From assembly GCF_900177375.1 (NCBI RefSeq), contig NZ_FWZU01000003.1:558001-622000 (forward strand): DNA of 64,000 bases, read 5' to 3'. This stretch comes from Desulfovibrio gilichinskyi (GTDB lineage: Bacteria > Desulfobacterota > Desulfovibrionia > Desulfovibrionales > Desulfovibrionaceae). Both the position numbers and the translations under genes were made by a program. This document shows, one piece after another, positions 36,472 to 46,406 of the stretch (position 1 is the stretch's first letter; the number at the start of each line of letters is the position of its first letter). The notes beneath the pieces are model-generated. The model worked only from the letters and a program-made list of their open reading frames with translations, made no database searches and had not been told where the DNA came from.

Positions 36472-38235
36472 TCAGGCGGCTTCTTTATGCTCATCAACGT
36501 GTAAGCAACGATCCATGTGTTTAACTTTTTGAATCGTTTTTTTGGCGATCTTTTTAAAATACGGAAGATCCTTAGGAGCGTAACTTGTTCTTGCTCTTGC
36601 CAGTCCCGCCATATCCATAATCTCGTTGTATAGATATGGAAGATAGAGTGGGTCCTGTCTCAGGAAGAAATACAGATCGTGAAAGGTTTTGTTGATTTCC
36701 ATCTGATTTTTACCAAGCTTGCGAAAGAGCTTTTCCAGCTTTTTAGTCGCATTTCTGATAGATATAGTCCATTTTTGACTGCGTGATTCAAATACTGGAG
36801 CCGGACGCGGGGTACGGGCCAGATTCATAGATGTTAAAAAATGTTCCATGCTTCCGGGAGCTGAGGCCAAAAGCCCGTTCATGTTTACTTTTTGCATATC
36901 CACATTTTGTGTTCCGTTTATTAAAGCCCCGCCGCCGTAAAGGTTGAAAACGGGAGTTTTGAGCTTTGTAATATCTTCTTCCATTTCACGTTTGGAAGTC
37001 ATGTACTGGATGGAGGATGTTAAATTTTCTCCGTCAGCGTTTTTCAGGCTGACAAGTGCGGCTGCCGGGAAAGTCGCTCCGGCATTCTGATGACCCGCCG
37101 CATGAGAAATTTTACCTTTCCACGCAAAGTCCTGACCGACTAAGAGAATTTGATTAAATCCGCACCAGTCGAGAAATCTGTTCAAAGTAATACTGACGTT
37201 ACTACCTGCATCAAAAATATCTTCATGCTTGCTAAGTGCAAATGTTCCGAGACCTCCCATGGTCCACATCGGGATGGTCGGGCCGGGGTATGCTTCAAGA
37301 ACTTCGTGGTCAAGCTTGGTGGAATAAATAAGCGGGATATCTTTTGCCCATTCTTTATCAAGCTGCTGATAGACCCTGAGCATTGATTTGTTGTAATCAA
37401 GTCCTATGCAGAAATGAGGTTTCAGTCCTGTTTTTTGAACCGCCGGTAATGTTTGAAGGGCGGTTACATAAATGGCCTGACCTGGATTTTTCGCAAGCTG
37501 CGGCCCGAACTCCGCAAGGGAAGGCCCTGCGCCGAGGATTACCGCGCTAAGTCCTTTTCCCGCATTTTTCAGCGTAGATATAGTTCCGTCCTGAATAGTT
37601 CTGGAAAAGTTGTCTAATTCGTTGCCGACCATGATGTCCTGTTTTTGACGCAAAGTAGACATTTCAACACTGAATGATTCCAGTTTGTCGCGAATTGTTG
37701 CGGCCCATCTGGCATATTCTGGACCCATCTGCTGGCTGGCCATATCAAGTCGTAAATAAATTTTACCGTATACGAATTGAAGGTCGAGCTCTTTAATGAT
37801 AGTCATCATTCTGTCTTCATCGACTGGGCAAAAATGGAGTTTACCGCATTCTATGAAAGGTCGGTAATCGGTCTGTCCCAGACAGGCCAGCAGCATTTCC
37901 GGTTTTGGCTCTGTAAGGATGACTTTGTGGGTGTCAGGTGTATTCATCAGTACGTGATTAAGCCCGTATCCAAGGTTACACCCGACAATAATGGTTGCAC
38001 TGGTTTCGGCTTTTTCTAGGACTTTCCAATCGTTATATATAACATTTGGAGTAGTCGCTTCGAACAACCCGTGTCCGTTTTCCATTTTCCAGTCGAGAAT
38101 TTCCCATCTGTTTTTGAAAAGTGAATTGGCAAGTTGTTCTTGGTCAATATTCTGACTGCTGAGCCAATTGTAAAGGGGCGGGTTGTGTTTCTCAAGAGCT
38201 TCGATGTTTTCTTTAAGGAATGGGTAAGCTGACAT
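36472..38235 (-). CDS. DUF115/MAF flagellin glycosylation (motility accessory) protein
   Basis: 587 residues. The DUF115 (MptE-like Rossmann) core is about 200-430: SAVILGAGPSLAEFGPQL, IYVTALQTLPAVQKTGLKPHFCIGLDYN, and ILLVGQDFAWKGKISHAAGH. N-terminal and C-terminal flanks match the motility accessory factor family that transfers nonulosonic acids such as pseudaminic or legionaminic acid to flagellin in the cytoplasm. It is monocistronic. A sigma-54 promoter at 38339-38354 is consistent with flagellar-class regulation. No sugar biosynthesis genes are adjacent. Confidence 0.85.
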   Translation of the reverse strand: MSAYPFLKENIEALEKHNPPLYNWLSSQNIDQEQLANSLFKNRWEILDWKMENGHGLFEATTPNVIYNDWKVLEKAETSATIIVGCNLGYGLNHVLMNTPDTHKVILTEPKPEMLLACLGQTDYRPFIECGKLHFCPVDEDRMMTIIKELDLQFVYGKIYLRLDMASQQMGPEYARWAATIRDKLESFSVEMSTLRQKQDIMVGNELDNFSRTIQDGTISTLKNAGKGLSAVILGAGPSLAEFGPQLAKNPGQAIYVTALQTLPAVQKTGLKPHFCIGLDYNKSMLRVYQQLDKEWAKDIPLIYSTKLDHEVLEAYPGPTIPMWTMGGLGTFALSKHEDIFDAGSNVSITLNRFLDWCGFNQILLVGQDFAWKGKISHAAGHQNAGATFPAAALVSLKNADGENLTSSIQYMTSKREMEEDITKLKTPVFNLYGGGALINGTQNVDMQKVNMNGLLASAPGSMEHFLTSMNLARTPRPAPVFESRSQKWTISIRNATKKLEKLFRKLGKNQMEINKTFHDLYFFLRQDPLYLPYLYNEIMDMAGLARARTSYAPKDLPYFKKIAKKTIQKVKHMDRCLHVDEHKEAA

Positions 38236-38338
38236 TGATTCCGTCCTTGGCAGTCTGTTGAAATAGTTTAATTGTAATCTTCAGTTTTTGTCTGAATTAT
38301 GTGTCCATATTCAGAATGACGATGTTCTGCTTTATAAG

Positions 38339-38354
38339 TGCAAAAAATTTGCCA
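38339..38354 (-). promoter_or_regulatory. Sigma-54 promoter of the MAF gene
   Basis: On the minus strand: TGGCAAATTTTTTGCA, with GG and GC exactly 10 nt apart. It matches TGGCAYRN4TTGCW except the Y position. The predicted start site is about 93 nt before the ATG. Confidence 0.75.
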
Positions 38355-38429
38355 GAATAAAAACGGTAGAAGTTTGCTTGCAATGTTTTTGAATAAATTT
38401 ATCGCATGATGCTGAAAGGATTAAATAAA

Positions 38430-40724
38430 ATGTTTGCAAATGATATTCTTGAACTGGTCGGCGGAACACCTCTTGTAGAGATGCGTCATCTTAATCCAAG
38501 TAAAAATGTCAAAATTCTGGCCAAGCTTGAATCAATGAATCCGGGCGGTTCTATTAAAGACCGCGTGGCTTCGGCTATGATTAAGCGGGCAGAGGAATCC
38601 GGCGAACTTACCCCCGGTAAAATAATAATCGAGGCTACTTCCGGCAACACCGGAATAGGGCTGGCGATGGTGTGCGCGGTAAAAGGTTATAAGCTTATGC
38701 TGATTATGCCTGAAACTGCGTCTGAAGAGCGTAAGATGATTATGCGTGCTTACGGGGCGGATATTCTGCTTACTCCGGGGCATTTGGCGACTGACGGCGC
38801 AATTGAGCAGGCTTACCGCTTTTATCGCGAGGAACCTGAAAAGTATCTATTGACTGATCAATACAATAACAGTGCTTCAATTTCAGCACATTATGATGGA
38901 ACTGCTCAGGAAATATGGGATCAGACTGACGGAAAGGTTACTCACGTTGTCGCCTGTCTGGGAACAAGCGGAACCATAATGGGGATAACCAAACGCCTAA
39001 AAGAGCTTAACCCCGCTATACAGATTATTGCTGTTGAACCTAAGCCCGGTCATAAGATTCAGGGTCTTAAGAATATGCAGGAATCTTATCCTCCCGGGAT
39101 ATATGATAAGCAGAAGCTGGACCGCATAATACGTGTTGAAGACAGTGACGCTTTTGACAGTTGCCGCAGACTTGCGAAAGAAGAGGGCGTTTTTGTCGGA
39201 ATGAGTTCCGGAGCTGCCATGTCCGGAGCTGCCGCCATTGCTAACGAGCTTGATGAAGGTTTAATCGTCACTATTTTTCCTGACGGCGGCGAGCGTTATC
39301 TTTCAACTCCTCTTTTCCGTCCGCAGGTTTTTAAGGGACCGAAAATTTTTGACCAGTCCACAGGTGAAGATAAAATTTTATCAGGCGTTGACGGCGGGAC
39401 CGGAATGTTCACCATGGGGCCGTCTTTTGACAATCCTTATGACCCCGAAGCATTTCGGCGTATCGTGATGCTGGACGTGCTTGCGCGTCATCTTGAACGT
39501 GAGGGAAGCAAAGTTTCCGCGTTGGTCGGGCTTGCCGATCTTGAAGATCAGACACTTGCAGTTTCGCGTGACAGGGGCGTTTCCCGTGAAGCTTTTGCTA
39601 AAGAAATAACCTCCGCAATGGAAGCAGCCGCGAAGTTGTTAGGTGTCCGAAAGTCCGTTCGTTTCGGAAGAGCTTCTGCCTGCGTCGACAGAACTATAGC
39701 CATCTGCCGCACTATGCTGGCTCACGGTCTTGCTTACGAAAAACTTCGCTCAGTATATTTTGATGTGTCCCGCGACAAGGGGTACGGACATATGACCAAC
39801 ATGGATATCGACATGGTCAGTCTCGGCAAAACTGTTGATATGGATGATTACGTTAAAGAGAATCCACGTGATTTCACGCTTCTTAAACGTGCAACTTTGC
39901 AGGATTTAAAACTTGGAGATGTGCTTGAAACTGATTGGGGAAATGTGCGTCCAAGCTGGTTTTTACAGCAGGCCGTAACTGCTCTGGAAGGTCTGCCGGG
40001 AGTGAGTCTGCTTTTAGCCGGAGAAATCCACAGGTTTCCGCATTTGGAAAATTTACGCGCAATATGGGCGGGAGCAGGAGTTGCTCCGCAAGTATGGATG
40101 GTTGCGCAGCCCGTTTTGCCCGGTTGCGCAGTTCTGCCGTGCGTAGATGAATTAATAGAACAGGCGGGACAGCCCATTGCGGTGCGTATGTGGATGCTTT
40201 CATCATCATACAAAAAGCCGTTAGTGTGCAGTGAGCAGGCTATTTCCATGTGGGTTAAGAATCAGCAGAAGTTGCAGGATCTTGCCGCAGGACTCAGCAT
40301 GCTTGCTAATAATTCCGGTGAAATTTCCGAAGATATCGATCAGGAAGTGTTCACACTCAAAAGCGGGCTTTCACAGGCCCTTGATGATAACTTGAAACTG
40401 CACAGATTTTGGCCCATTCTGTTCGGATTCTGCAAGACTATAAATTCATTACTTGGATCAGCTAAGCTTTGCGGCGCAGAAGCTCAGTTTTGTTTGAATC
40501 AATTGCTCGAAGTAGATGATATTTTAGGCATTCTCGACCATGATGCTATGCCTGTTCCATTCGCAAAGTTGCCCGAAGAAGTTAAGCTGATTCTGGAAGA
40601 CAGAGAGCTAGCACGGGGCAAAAAGGATTTTGCCACAGCTGACGCATTACGAGATAAGTTGCTTGAAGCTGGATTCAACGTGGAAGATAGTTCGGACGGA
40701 GCGCGGGTTTTTAAGGTTAGGTAA
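38430..40724 (+). CDS. Cysteine synthase fused to a degenerate cysteinyl-tRNA synthetase-like domain
   Basis: 764 residues from the ATG at 38430 (AAAGGA 9 nt before; an in-frame ATG at 38406 has no such site). Residues 1-305 are a full PLP beta-family cysteine synthase: NPGGSIKDR with K43, TSGNTG 70-75, GTSGT 178-182, and a MSSGAAMSGA serine near 259. Residues 325-764 follow cysteinyl-tRNA synthetase: LDVLARHL, the FPHLEN segment (536-541) in place of FPHHEN, LSSSYKKPL near 590, and the family's closing KDFATADALRDKL near 733-745. HIGH is absent (PYDPEA there), KMSKS is absent, and zinc cysteines are lost (MFTMGPS for the usual MYVCGPT; WFLQQ for WHIEC). The enzyme half should make cysteine from O-acetylserine and sulfide; the second half probably binds cysteine or regulates rather than charges tRNA. 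Confidence 0.9.
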   Translation: MFANDILELVGGTPLVEMRHLNPSKNVKILAKLESMNPGGSIKDRVASAMIKRAEESGELTPGKIIIEATSGNTGIGLAMVCAVKGYKLMLIMPETASEERKMIMRAYGADILLTPGHLATDGAIEQAYRFYREEPEKYLLTDQYNNSASISAHYDGTAQEIWDQTDGKVTHVVACLGTSGTIMGITKRLKELNPAIQIIAVEPKPGHKIQGLKNMQESYPPGIYDKQKLDRIIRVEDSDAFDSCRRLAKEEGVFVGMSSGAAMSGAAAIANELDEGLIVTIFPDGGERYLSTPLFRPQVFKGPKIFDQSTGEDKILSGVDGGTGMFTMGPSFDNPYDPEAFRRIVMLDVLARHLEREGSKVSALVGLADLEDQTLAVSRDRGVSREAFAKEITSAMEAAAKLLGVRKSVRFGRASACVDRTIAICRTMLAHGLAYEKLRSVYFDVSRDKGYGHMTNMDIDMVSLGKTVDMDDYVKENPRDFTLLKRATLQDLKLGDVLETDWGNVRPSWFLQQAVTALEGLPGVSLLLAGEIHRFPHLENLRAIWAGAGVAPQVWMVAQPVLPGCAVLPCVDELIEQAGQPIAVRMWMLSSSYKKPLVCSEQAISMWVKNQQKLQDLAAGLSMLANNSGEISEDIDQEVFTLKSGLSQALDDNLKLHRFWPILFGFCKTINSLLGSAKLCGAEAQFCLNQLLEVDDILGILDHDAMPVPFAKLPEEVKLILEDRELARGKKDFATADALRDKLLEAGFNVEDSSDGARVFKVR

Positions 40725-40735
40725 GATTGTGTATT

Positions 40736-40777
40736 AAAATGGAGACCATTTCGTATTGAGATATTGGTCTCCATTTT
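40736..40777. terminator. Bidirectional terminator
   Basis: AAAATGGAGACCA pairs perfectly with TGGTCTCCATTTT (40736-40748 with 40765-40777), between convergent genes. Confidence 0.92.
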
Positions 40778-40781
40778 TTTG

Positions 40782-43157
40782 CTACTTCTTAGTCATCCGA
40801 TAAACCCCATCCCAAACCTCTCCGGCTGGCACAGGCGGATTAATTTTGTATTCTTCCGCTCTTTTGCGAAACACTGCGGACGGCGTTACTTTGGTGTCTG
40901 TGAACCGTTCATATTTTTCAGCCTCTTTGTATAATTCAATGGCCTTATCCCATTCAGTCTTGACGTAATGCTCACGTGCCTTGCTGAACAGTTCAAACAG
41001 AATCTTTTCGTTTTCGGTGAGGTCGCCTTTCATGGCGACCAGTTCGTAGATTCTGACCGGCTCGCTTTTGCCGACAACCTGAATGTTATCGATCAGCCTT
41101 GCTTCTACCAAGTCCATTACTTTGCATGGTTTTCCGCTCTCATCTGTCGCATCCATTTCAAGTGTAAAATGGCTGACCGCTGTGAATATGCCGAATTGCT
41201 TTGCGCCTTCTTCTAAGCGGGCGGCAAGGTTAACAGAGTCACCCATCATGGTGTAGTTCATACGCATGGCACTACCCATGTTACCTACTACTATTTCTCC
41301 GGTGTTGATGCCGATTCTGGTGCGCATCTTGTGGACTACTTTCGGCCATTTTTCATCTGTTGCCCACTCAGCCTCAGGGAATCCTTTGGTGTTTCTGGTG
41401 GGATCATCCGGTAATTTCTTTTCCTTGCTCCATTTATCACGCAGTTCGTTATTGGCCTGTTGCATGGCAACCGCGACCCGGCAGGCGCGTAGAGCATTAT
41501 CCGGAACATCCATCGGCGCACCGAAGAAAGCTATGATGGCATCACCTTCGTATTTATCGAGGGTTCCTTTGTTATCAATAAGAATATCCGTCATTACCGA
41601 GAGGTACTCGTTAAGAAGCTCAACAAGCTGTGTTGCGGTCAGCTTTTCGGAGAAAGTGGAGAAGCTTTGGATATCTGTAAAATATGCTGTGATTGTTTTT
41701 GCTTCGCCGCCAAGTTCCGGCATTTCTCTTTTTGAAAACATCTCGTCGATAAGTTCCGGCGCCAGATATGATGAAAATGTCGCACGTAAGAATTTTTTCT
41801 GTCCTTCTTCACGCCAGAATTTGATTAACGTGAGCGTGGTGAAATTCAGCCCCAATGTAATCAGAGCGTAGGTAGGAGTAAGGTAAGCGTGATATGTTCT
41901 GAAAACAAATAAGGCTCCGGCAACGGTAGCAATGCCCATTACAGCGATAGGTAAAACAATTAAAAGAGAGCGGGTCCATGTAAGCAGGATGGTCGTTAAA
42001 ATTCCGGCGGCAAGCAGTATTATAAGTCCCAGTCCGGGAATCCAGTCCGGGCGGAGCAGAAAGTCTTTTGTGAGGATGTTGTCGATGACCGTAGCGTGAA
42101 CCTCAACTCCGGGGTAATTGGGGGTGTATGGCGTGACTCGTAGATCGCGCAAACCTGCGGCAGATGTGCCCATTAAAACAATTTTACCTTTGAGTTCTTT
42201 CTCGCCGATTTTCCCGCTTAAAATGTCGCGTGCACTGTAATATGGAAACTCACTGACGCCGCCACGGTAACGGACAAGCATCTGCCCTCTTGCGTCAACG
42301 GGAATGACTGTTTTGCCCACTCTGATTGATTCAAATCCATATTTTGTTGTTTTTGCGATAACACTTTTTTTGTTCATCGCTTTCATAAGCGTCGCAAGAG
42401 CCAGACTTGGATATTGTTTTCCGTTCCATGATATGATCAGCGGAACTCGCCTTACAACTCCGTCAAAATCAGTAATGGAATTATAAAATCCGCATAATGG
42501 TGAAGCCCTTGCAAGTGTTGGCAGGGGGCAGATTGCACTTATCGCAGTGCGGGTAAGTTTATCAAGTGATGGTGAATCCTTGGTTCTTATCTGTGAGATA
42601 GAAAAAGGTTCTAAGGCACATTCAGAGGAGTGTTCGTGATGTTCACTGTCTTTTTCGTTAAAATCAAAATAGAAACCAAGCACAAATCTGCCTTGGGCAA
42701 GCACATCGGCAAGCACCTGATCGTTGTCCATCAGACCTTTAGGCAGTCCTTTAAAGTTGACAGTAACTCCAAGCTCATTTTGAAGACTTTCCTGGATTGT
42801 CTGCGGAGAAGTTCTGTCCGGTTCGGCAAGGAGCATATCAAGTCCTGTTGAAAGAGCTCCGGCCTGCTGAATCTTTGCTAATAGCAAAGCCATTCTGTAT
42901 CGCGGCCACGGCCATTGTCCAAGCGCCGCAAGGCTTTCTTCATCTATATCAACAATTGCCGGAACATTTGTTTTTTCTCCTACAGAAGATCTGCGCATGA
43001 ATTCGTCATATATTTTGTAATCAACAAATTGCAGCATAGGCGGCCGGAAAATATAGAGGACCGCTACAATAAGTGTCGTCACCATTCCGGTTATGAACAA
43101 GAATAATGTATCAGAACTGGAAAATATTTTATAAAGTCTTTTAGCTGTTTTTAGCAT
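40782..43157 (-). CDS. CHASE2-domain class III adenylate/guanylate cyclase
   Basis: 791 residues. N-terminal membrane helix about 18-38; an extracytoplasmic CHASE2 domain about 40-345 (VDIDEESLAALGQWPWPR is the family opening, GTSAAGLRDLRVTP its end); three membrane helices about 370-440; then a cytoplasmic cyclase domain about 480-690, with ITAYFTDIQSFSTFSE (metal-binding Asp), DKYEGDAIIAFFG, and GINTGEIVVGNMGS. A short helical tail follows, TPR-like near 720-760. It produces cyclic nucleotide in response to an external signal. cNMP-binding proteins in this window (18444-18941, HcpR) are possible but unproven receivers. Monocistronic. Confidence 0.92.
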   Translation of the reverse strand: MLKTAKRLYKIFSSSDTLFLFITGMVTTLIVAVLYIFRPPMLQFVDYKIYDEFMRRSSVGEKTNVPAIVDIDEESLAALGQWPWPRYRMALLLAKIQQAGALSTGLDMLLAEPDRTSPQTIQESLQNELGVTVNFKGLPKGLMDNDQVLADVLAQGRFVLGFYFDFNEKDSEHHEHSSECALEPFSISQIRTKDSPSLDKLTRTAISAICPLPTLARASPLCGFYNSITDFDGVVRRVPLIISWNGKQYPSLALATLMKAMNKKSVIAKTTKYGFESIRVGKTVIPVDARGQMLVRYRGGVSEFPYYSARDILSGKIGEKELKGKIVLMGTSAAGLRDLRVTPYTPNYPGVEVHATVIDNILTKDFLLRPDWIPGLGLIILLAAGILTTILLTWTRSLLIVLPIAVMGIATVAGALFVFRTYHAYLTPTYALITLGLNFTTLTLIKFWREEGQKKFLRATFSSYLAPELIDEMFSKREMPELGGEAKTITAYFTDIQSFSTFSEKLTATQLVELLNEYLSVMTDILIDNKGTLDKYEGDAIIAFFGAPMDVPDNALRACRVAVAMQQANNELRDKWSKEKKLPDDPTRNTKGFPEAEWATDEKWPKVVHKMRTRIGINTGEIVVGNMGSAMRMNYTMMGDSVNLAARLEEGAKQFGIFTAVSHFTLEMDATDESGKPCKVMDLVEARLIDNIQVVGKSEPVRIYELVAMKGDLTENEKILFELFSKAREHYVKTEWDKAIELYKEAEKYERFTDTKVTPSAVFRKRAEEYKINPPVPAGEVWDGVYRMTKK

Positions 43158-43328
43158 ATTAAAAATTGAAAAAGGTTGATTTTTCGCGAGAAAAGTTATT
43201 AATAGACAAAGTTAGATAAACCTAATCCTCTGGATTTTTCAATCTTATTTCTATATTATAGATAGTAATAATTTGATTGTTTTTGCGTAGTACATCGATT
43301 TATTTATTCTTTTGGGGAAGGAGCTTTT

Positions 43329-44693
43329 ATGATCCTTGTTCGTTATCCTGCTCTATTTACGGTTTTTTTTCTTTTTTTTGCATCGGTTGGGGAAGTTGCC
43401 GCCCAGACCGAGATGGCGAAAGGAATGACTGCTGGAATGACTACAATGAATCCGAATCAGATTGACGGCAAACCTTACCTTGTCAGAATTTTAAAAAATC
43501 TTCTATCTACGCATGACAGGATTAAAGCTGCCGAAGCTCGCGTGGAATCAGCTGAACATCTTGTTTCACAAAGCTGGTCCGGCTGGACTCCAAGTATTGA
43601 TGCCTCTGTTGAAGGCGGCCGTGAAGAGATTGATAAACCCGGCGGCGGAACAAATAAAGGCAGAAACGAAGAAAAAATTAAAGCTACCCAGTTGCTTTAT
43701 GATTTCGGCGGCGCAACCGGAGGAATTACCCGGGCAGAAGCTGTTCTTAAAGAATATGAAGCAGCACTTGATCAGACGAAACAGGAATTGATTATTCAGG
43801 GAGTTGATGCATATCTCGGGCTTATACGTTCAAGAGAAATGCTTAAATACGCACTTGAGTCTGAAAACAGTATGAAGCGTCTTTCCGGTATGGAAGAAAC
43901 TCTTGTTAAACGCGGGGCGGGTCTTTCATATAAAGAATTGCAGATTAAGGCGCAGCTCGCAGGAGCTATGTCGTACAGAGTGACAGTTGAAAGGCAGGTG
44001 CAGATTGCCCGCAACCGTTTTAAATCAGTATTCGGCTATACCGTCACCACTGAAGAAATAGATAAGATGGTCCCTGTACATATGCCGGCTACTTACATGC
44101 CGGCCTCCATTGATGACGCCATTGCGCAGGCTTACGAAAAGAATCCTCAGCTTATCCAGCTTAAATATTCAAAAGACGCATATGCAAGTGATGTTGATAT
44201 TCAGGAAGCAACTTTATTTCCGAAGTTTGAGTTTGCTGTGGAAGGAAAAAGAAGAGAGCAGGATCAGGGCGCAGACGGCGTAAGAATGGAAAATAAAGCT
44301 ACTTTGCAAGTAAGTTATTCCGGTTTTTCCGGTATAGCTGAGTATCAGGGTGCTCAGGCTGCAAAAGCCAATCTGCGAGAAATACGCAAGCAGACTCTTG
44401 ATGTGAGACGCACGGTTGAAGAAAATGTCAGAAATGCATGGCTTGAACTGATGACACTTCGTAAGAATGCTGAACTTTACAGAACTCAGGCCAATATTAC
44501 TGCCGAGTTTCTTGATTTGATCAAGAAAAAGAGAGCGACCGGAGAACAGGTCGAACTTCTGGATATTTTGGTTGGTGAGCGAGACTACAGTACTGCTACA
44601 AGCGCAAGTGTAACGTCTGACATTGATAATATAATTTTTGCCTACAGACTTCTCTATCAGATGGGGATGATTAACCTAGAAGTATTTGAGTAA
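43329..44693 (+). CDS. TolC-family outer membrane channel (type I secretion)
   Basis: 454 residues with a signal peptide (about 1-24). The outer-membrane efflux protein repeat is visible twice: RVESAEHLVSQSWSGWTPSIDASVEGG near 55 and IDIQEATLFPKFEFAVEGKR near 290. Long helical stretches form the periplasmic tunnel. AAGGAG lies 5 nt before the ATG. It is first of a four-gene operon with an ABC ATPase (6-nt gap), a membrane fusion protein and a TPR gene: a dedicated type I secretion system. Confidence 0.9.
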   Translation: MILVRYPALFTVFFLFFASVGEVAAQTEMAKGMTAGMTTMNPNQIDGKPYLVRILKNLLSTHDRIKAAEARVESAEHLVSQSWSGWTPSIDASVEGGREEIDKPGGGTNKGRNEEKIKATQLLYDFGGATGGITRAEAVLKEYEAALDQTKQELIIQGVDAYLGLIRSREMLKYALESENSMKRLSGMEETLVKRGAGLSYKELQIKAQLAGAMSYRVTVERQVQIARNRFKSVFGYTVTTEEIDKMVPVHMPATYMPASIDDAIAQAYEKNPQLIQLKYSKDAYASDVDIQEATLFPKFEFAVEGKRREQDQGADGVRMENKATLQVSYSGFSGIAEYQGAQAAKANLREIRKQTLDVRRTVEENVRNAWLELMTLRKNAELYRTQANITAEFLDLIKKKRATGEQVELLDILVGERDYSTATSASVTSDIDNIIFAYRLLYQMGMINLEVFE

Positions 44694-44699
44694 GTTAAG

Positions 44700-46406
44700 A
44701 TGCGTGAGTTACTACGCAGGCTGTCACTCGTTCCTTTTATTGCATTTGAGATTTCTCTAGCCTCGTTGTTTATTAATATTCTTTCTCTTGCTTCACCTAT
44801 TTTTGTCATACAGGTTCTCAACCGCTATGTAGGCTACGGTTTTGACGGGACTTTGATCACCCTTACTTGCGGAGTTTTGATCGCCGGATTTTTAAATCAC
44901 GGCTTCACCCTCGTGCGGGGCCGTATGGCTTCGGCTGTTAATGTCGGTCCTGACAGAGCTCTTGCCGAGGCTGTCTTAACCTGCCTTGCCCGTGCGAAAA
45001 TGAATACTCTCGGCCGCATTCCACCCGCCCGCATCCATGAGCTTATGAACGGCTTTCAGGTTGTTCAATCCGGCTATGATGCTTCAGTTATCTGCTCTGT
45101 TCTGGATATGCCGTTTTTTCTCATGTTTGTCGGCGCAGTCTTTTTTCTCAGTCCAGCTATTGCAATCATCACTATCTTTATTGTTTTGTGTTCATATGTT
45201 TCAGGGCTGCTAAGTATGCGGCGCGGTAAGGTTTTGATGGAAGATATGCGTAATGAATCAATCGCCCACCGTGGTCATCTTTCCAATGCTATCTCCGGGG
45301 CGGATACGGTCAGAGCTTTCGGAGGAATCGGACTTCTTTCAACCGTTCTGGATAGTCAGGTTGAAAAAATTCAAAATATCAAGCGCAACATGGTTCAGAG
45401 CGGAACACGGGCGCAGGCTGTGTTGCAAACTCTAAGCATGTTGCTGCGTGTTTTTGTTTACGCCGTCGGCGCGCGTGAAGTTGTTGCAGGCTCGCTCAGC
45501 ATGGGAGGGCTCATCGGCGTTTCTATTCTGTCCGGCAAAGCTCTTTCGGTTTCAGCCTCTTTTATTAAATCACGCAATATGATTGATCAGGCTGCGGAAA
45601 TGATGGTTTCTTTGCGGGAGTTTATGAACCAGCCGCTTGAATCTTCAACCGGAACAGTTCTGAATAATTATTCCGGAAGCATTGAATTAAAGGATCTGGG
45701 TTTTGCTTATCCCGGTTCCACAGGGCCGCTTTTTGAAAGACTTTCTGTTGATATTAAAGCTGGAGATATTGTTGTTATTACCGGACATAACGGTTCCGGT
45801 AAAACTACTCTGGTCCGTCTGCTACTCGGACTTATTGACCCGGGCAGAGGGCAGATCCTTGCCGGAGGCGTTGACCTTCGTCAGCTTGCCGCGCCGTGGT
45901 GGAGAAGTCAGGTGATGTATCTTCCGCAGGAACCGCGGTTCTTAAACGCAACAATTAAAGAAAATATCTGCATGAATTGTCCTGATATTGATGATGAGCG
46001 AATTGGAAGAATCGTAGACGCTGCGGGGCTGAAAAGATACCTCAACACCAGTGTGCAAGGTCTTGAAGCACAGGTTGTTAACGGAGGGCAGGAGCTTGCC
46101 GTGGGCATCCGGCGCAGACTCGCTCTTGCTCGTGCTCTGGCTGTTCATGGCGCGGTATGTGTTCTGGATGAACCGACAGAAGGGTTCGATCCGGAAGGGT
46201 TACGGATTATGGATATGGTGATTAAATCTCTTGTAAATGCCAAAAAAACTTTGATTATAGTAACGCAGGATGTACGCTTAGCTGAACGTTCTGATGTTTT
46301 GATAGATCTCAGCAGCAAGCCTTTACCGACAATTTTATATCCATCTAAAGAAAGGCAAAGTCAGGGACGCAGTACCGCAGCTGGTGGAGAAAAAAATGAT
46401 CAGTAA
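44700..46406 (+). CDS. Type I secretion ABC ATPase/permease (PrtD/HlyB-like)
   Basis: 568 residues. Exporter membrane domain about 10-310; ATPase about 330-545 with Walker A GHNGSGKT, Q-loop YLPQEPR, signature VNGGQELAVGIRRRLALARA (VNGGQ for the usual LSGGQ), and Walker B VCVLDEP. There is no N-terminal C39 peptidase or CLD domain, so it is of the PrtD class rather than a bacteriocin or LapB type. It drives ATP-dependent one-step export of a C-terminally tagged protein. It overlaps the next gene by 11 nt. The transported substrate is not encoded next to it. Confidence 0.9.
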   Translation: MRELLRRLSLVPFIAFEISLASLFINILSLASPIFVIQVLNRYVGYGFDGTLITLTCGVLIAGFLNHGFTLVRGRMASAVNVGPDRALAEAVLTCLARAKMNTLGRIPPARIHELMNGFQVVQSGYDASVICSVLDMPFFLMFVGAVFFLSPAIAIITIFIVLCSYVSGLLSMRRGKVLMEDMRNESIAHRGHLSNAISGADTVRAFGGIGLLSTVLDSQVEKIQNIKRNMVQSGTRAQAVLQTLSMLLRVFVYAVGAREVVAGSLSMGGLIGVSILSGKALSVSASFIKSRNMIDQAAEMMVSLREFMNQPLESSTGTVLNNYSGSIELKDLGFAYPGSTGPLFERLSVDIKAGDIVVITGHNGSGKTTLVRLLLGLIDPGRGQILAGGVDLRQLAAPWWRSQVMYLPQEPRFLNATIKENICMNCPDIDDERIGRIVDAAGLKRYLNTSVQGLEAQVVNGGQELAVGIRRRLALARALAVHGAVCVLDEPTEGFDPEGLRIMDMVIKSLVNAKKTLIIVTQDVRLAERSDVLIDLSSKPLPTILYPSKERQSQGRSTAAGGEKNDQ

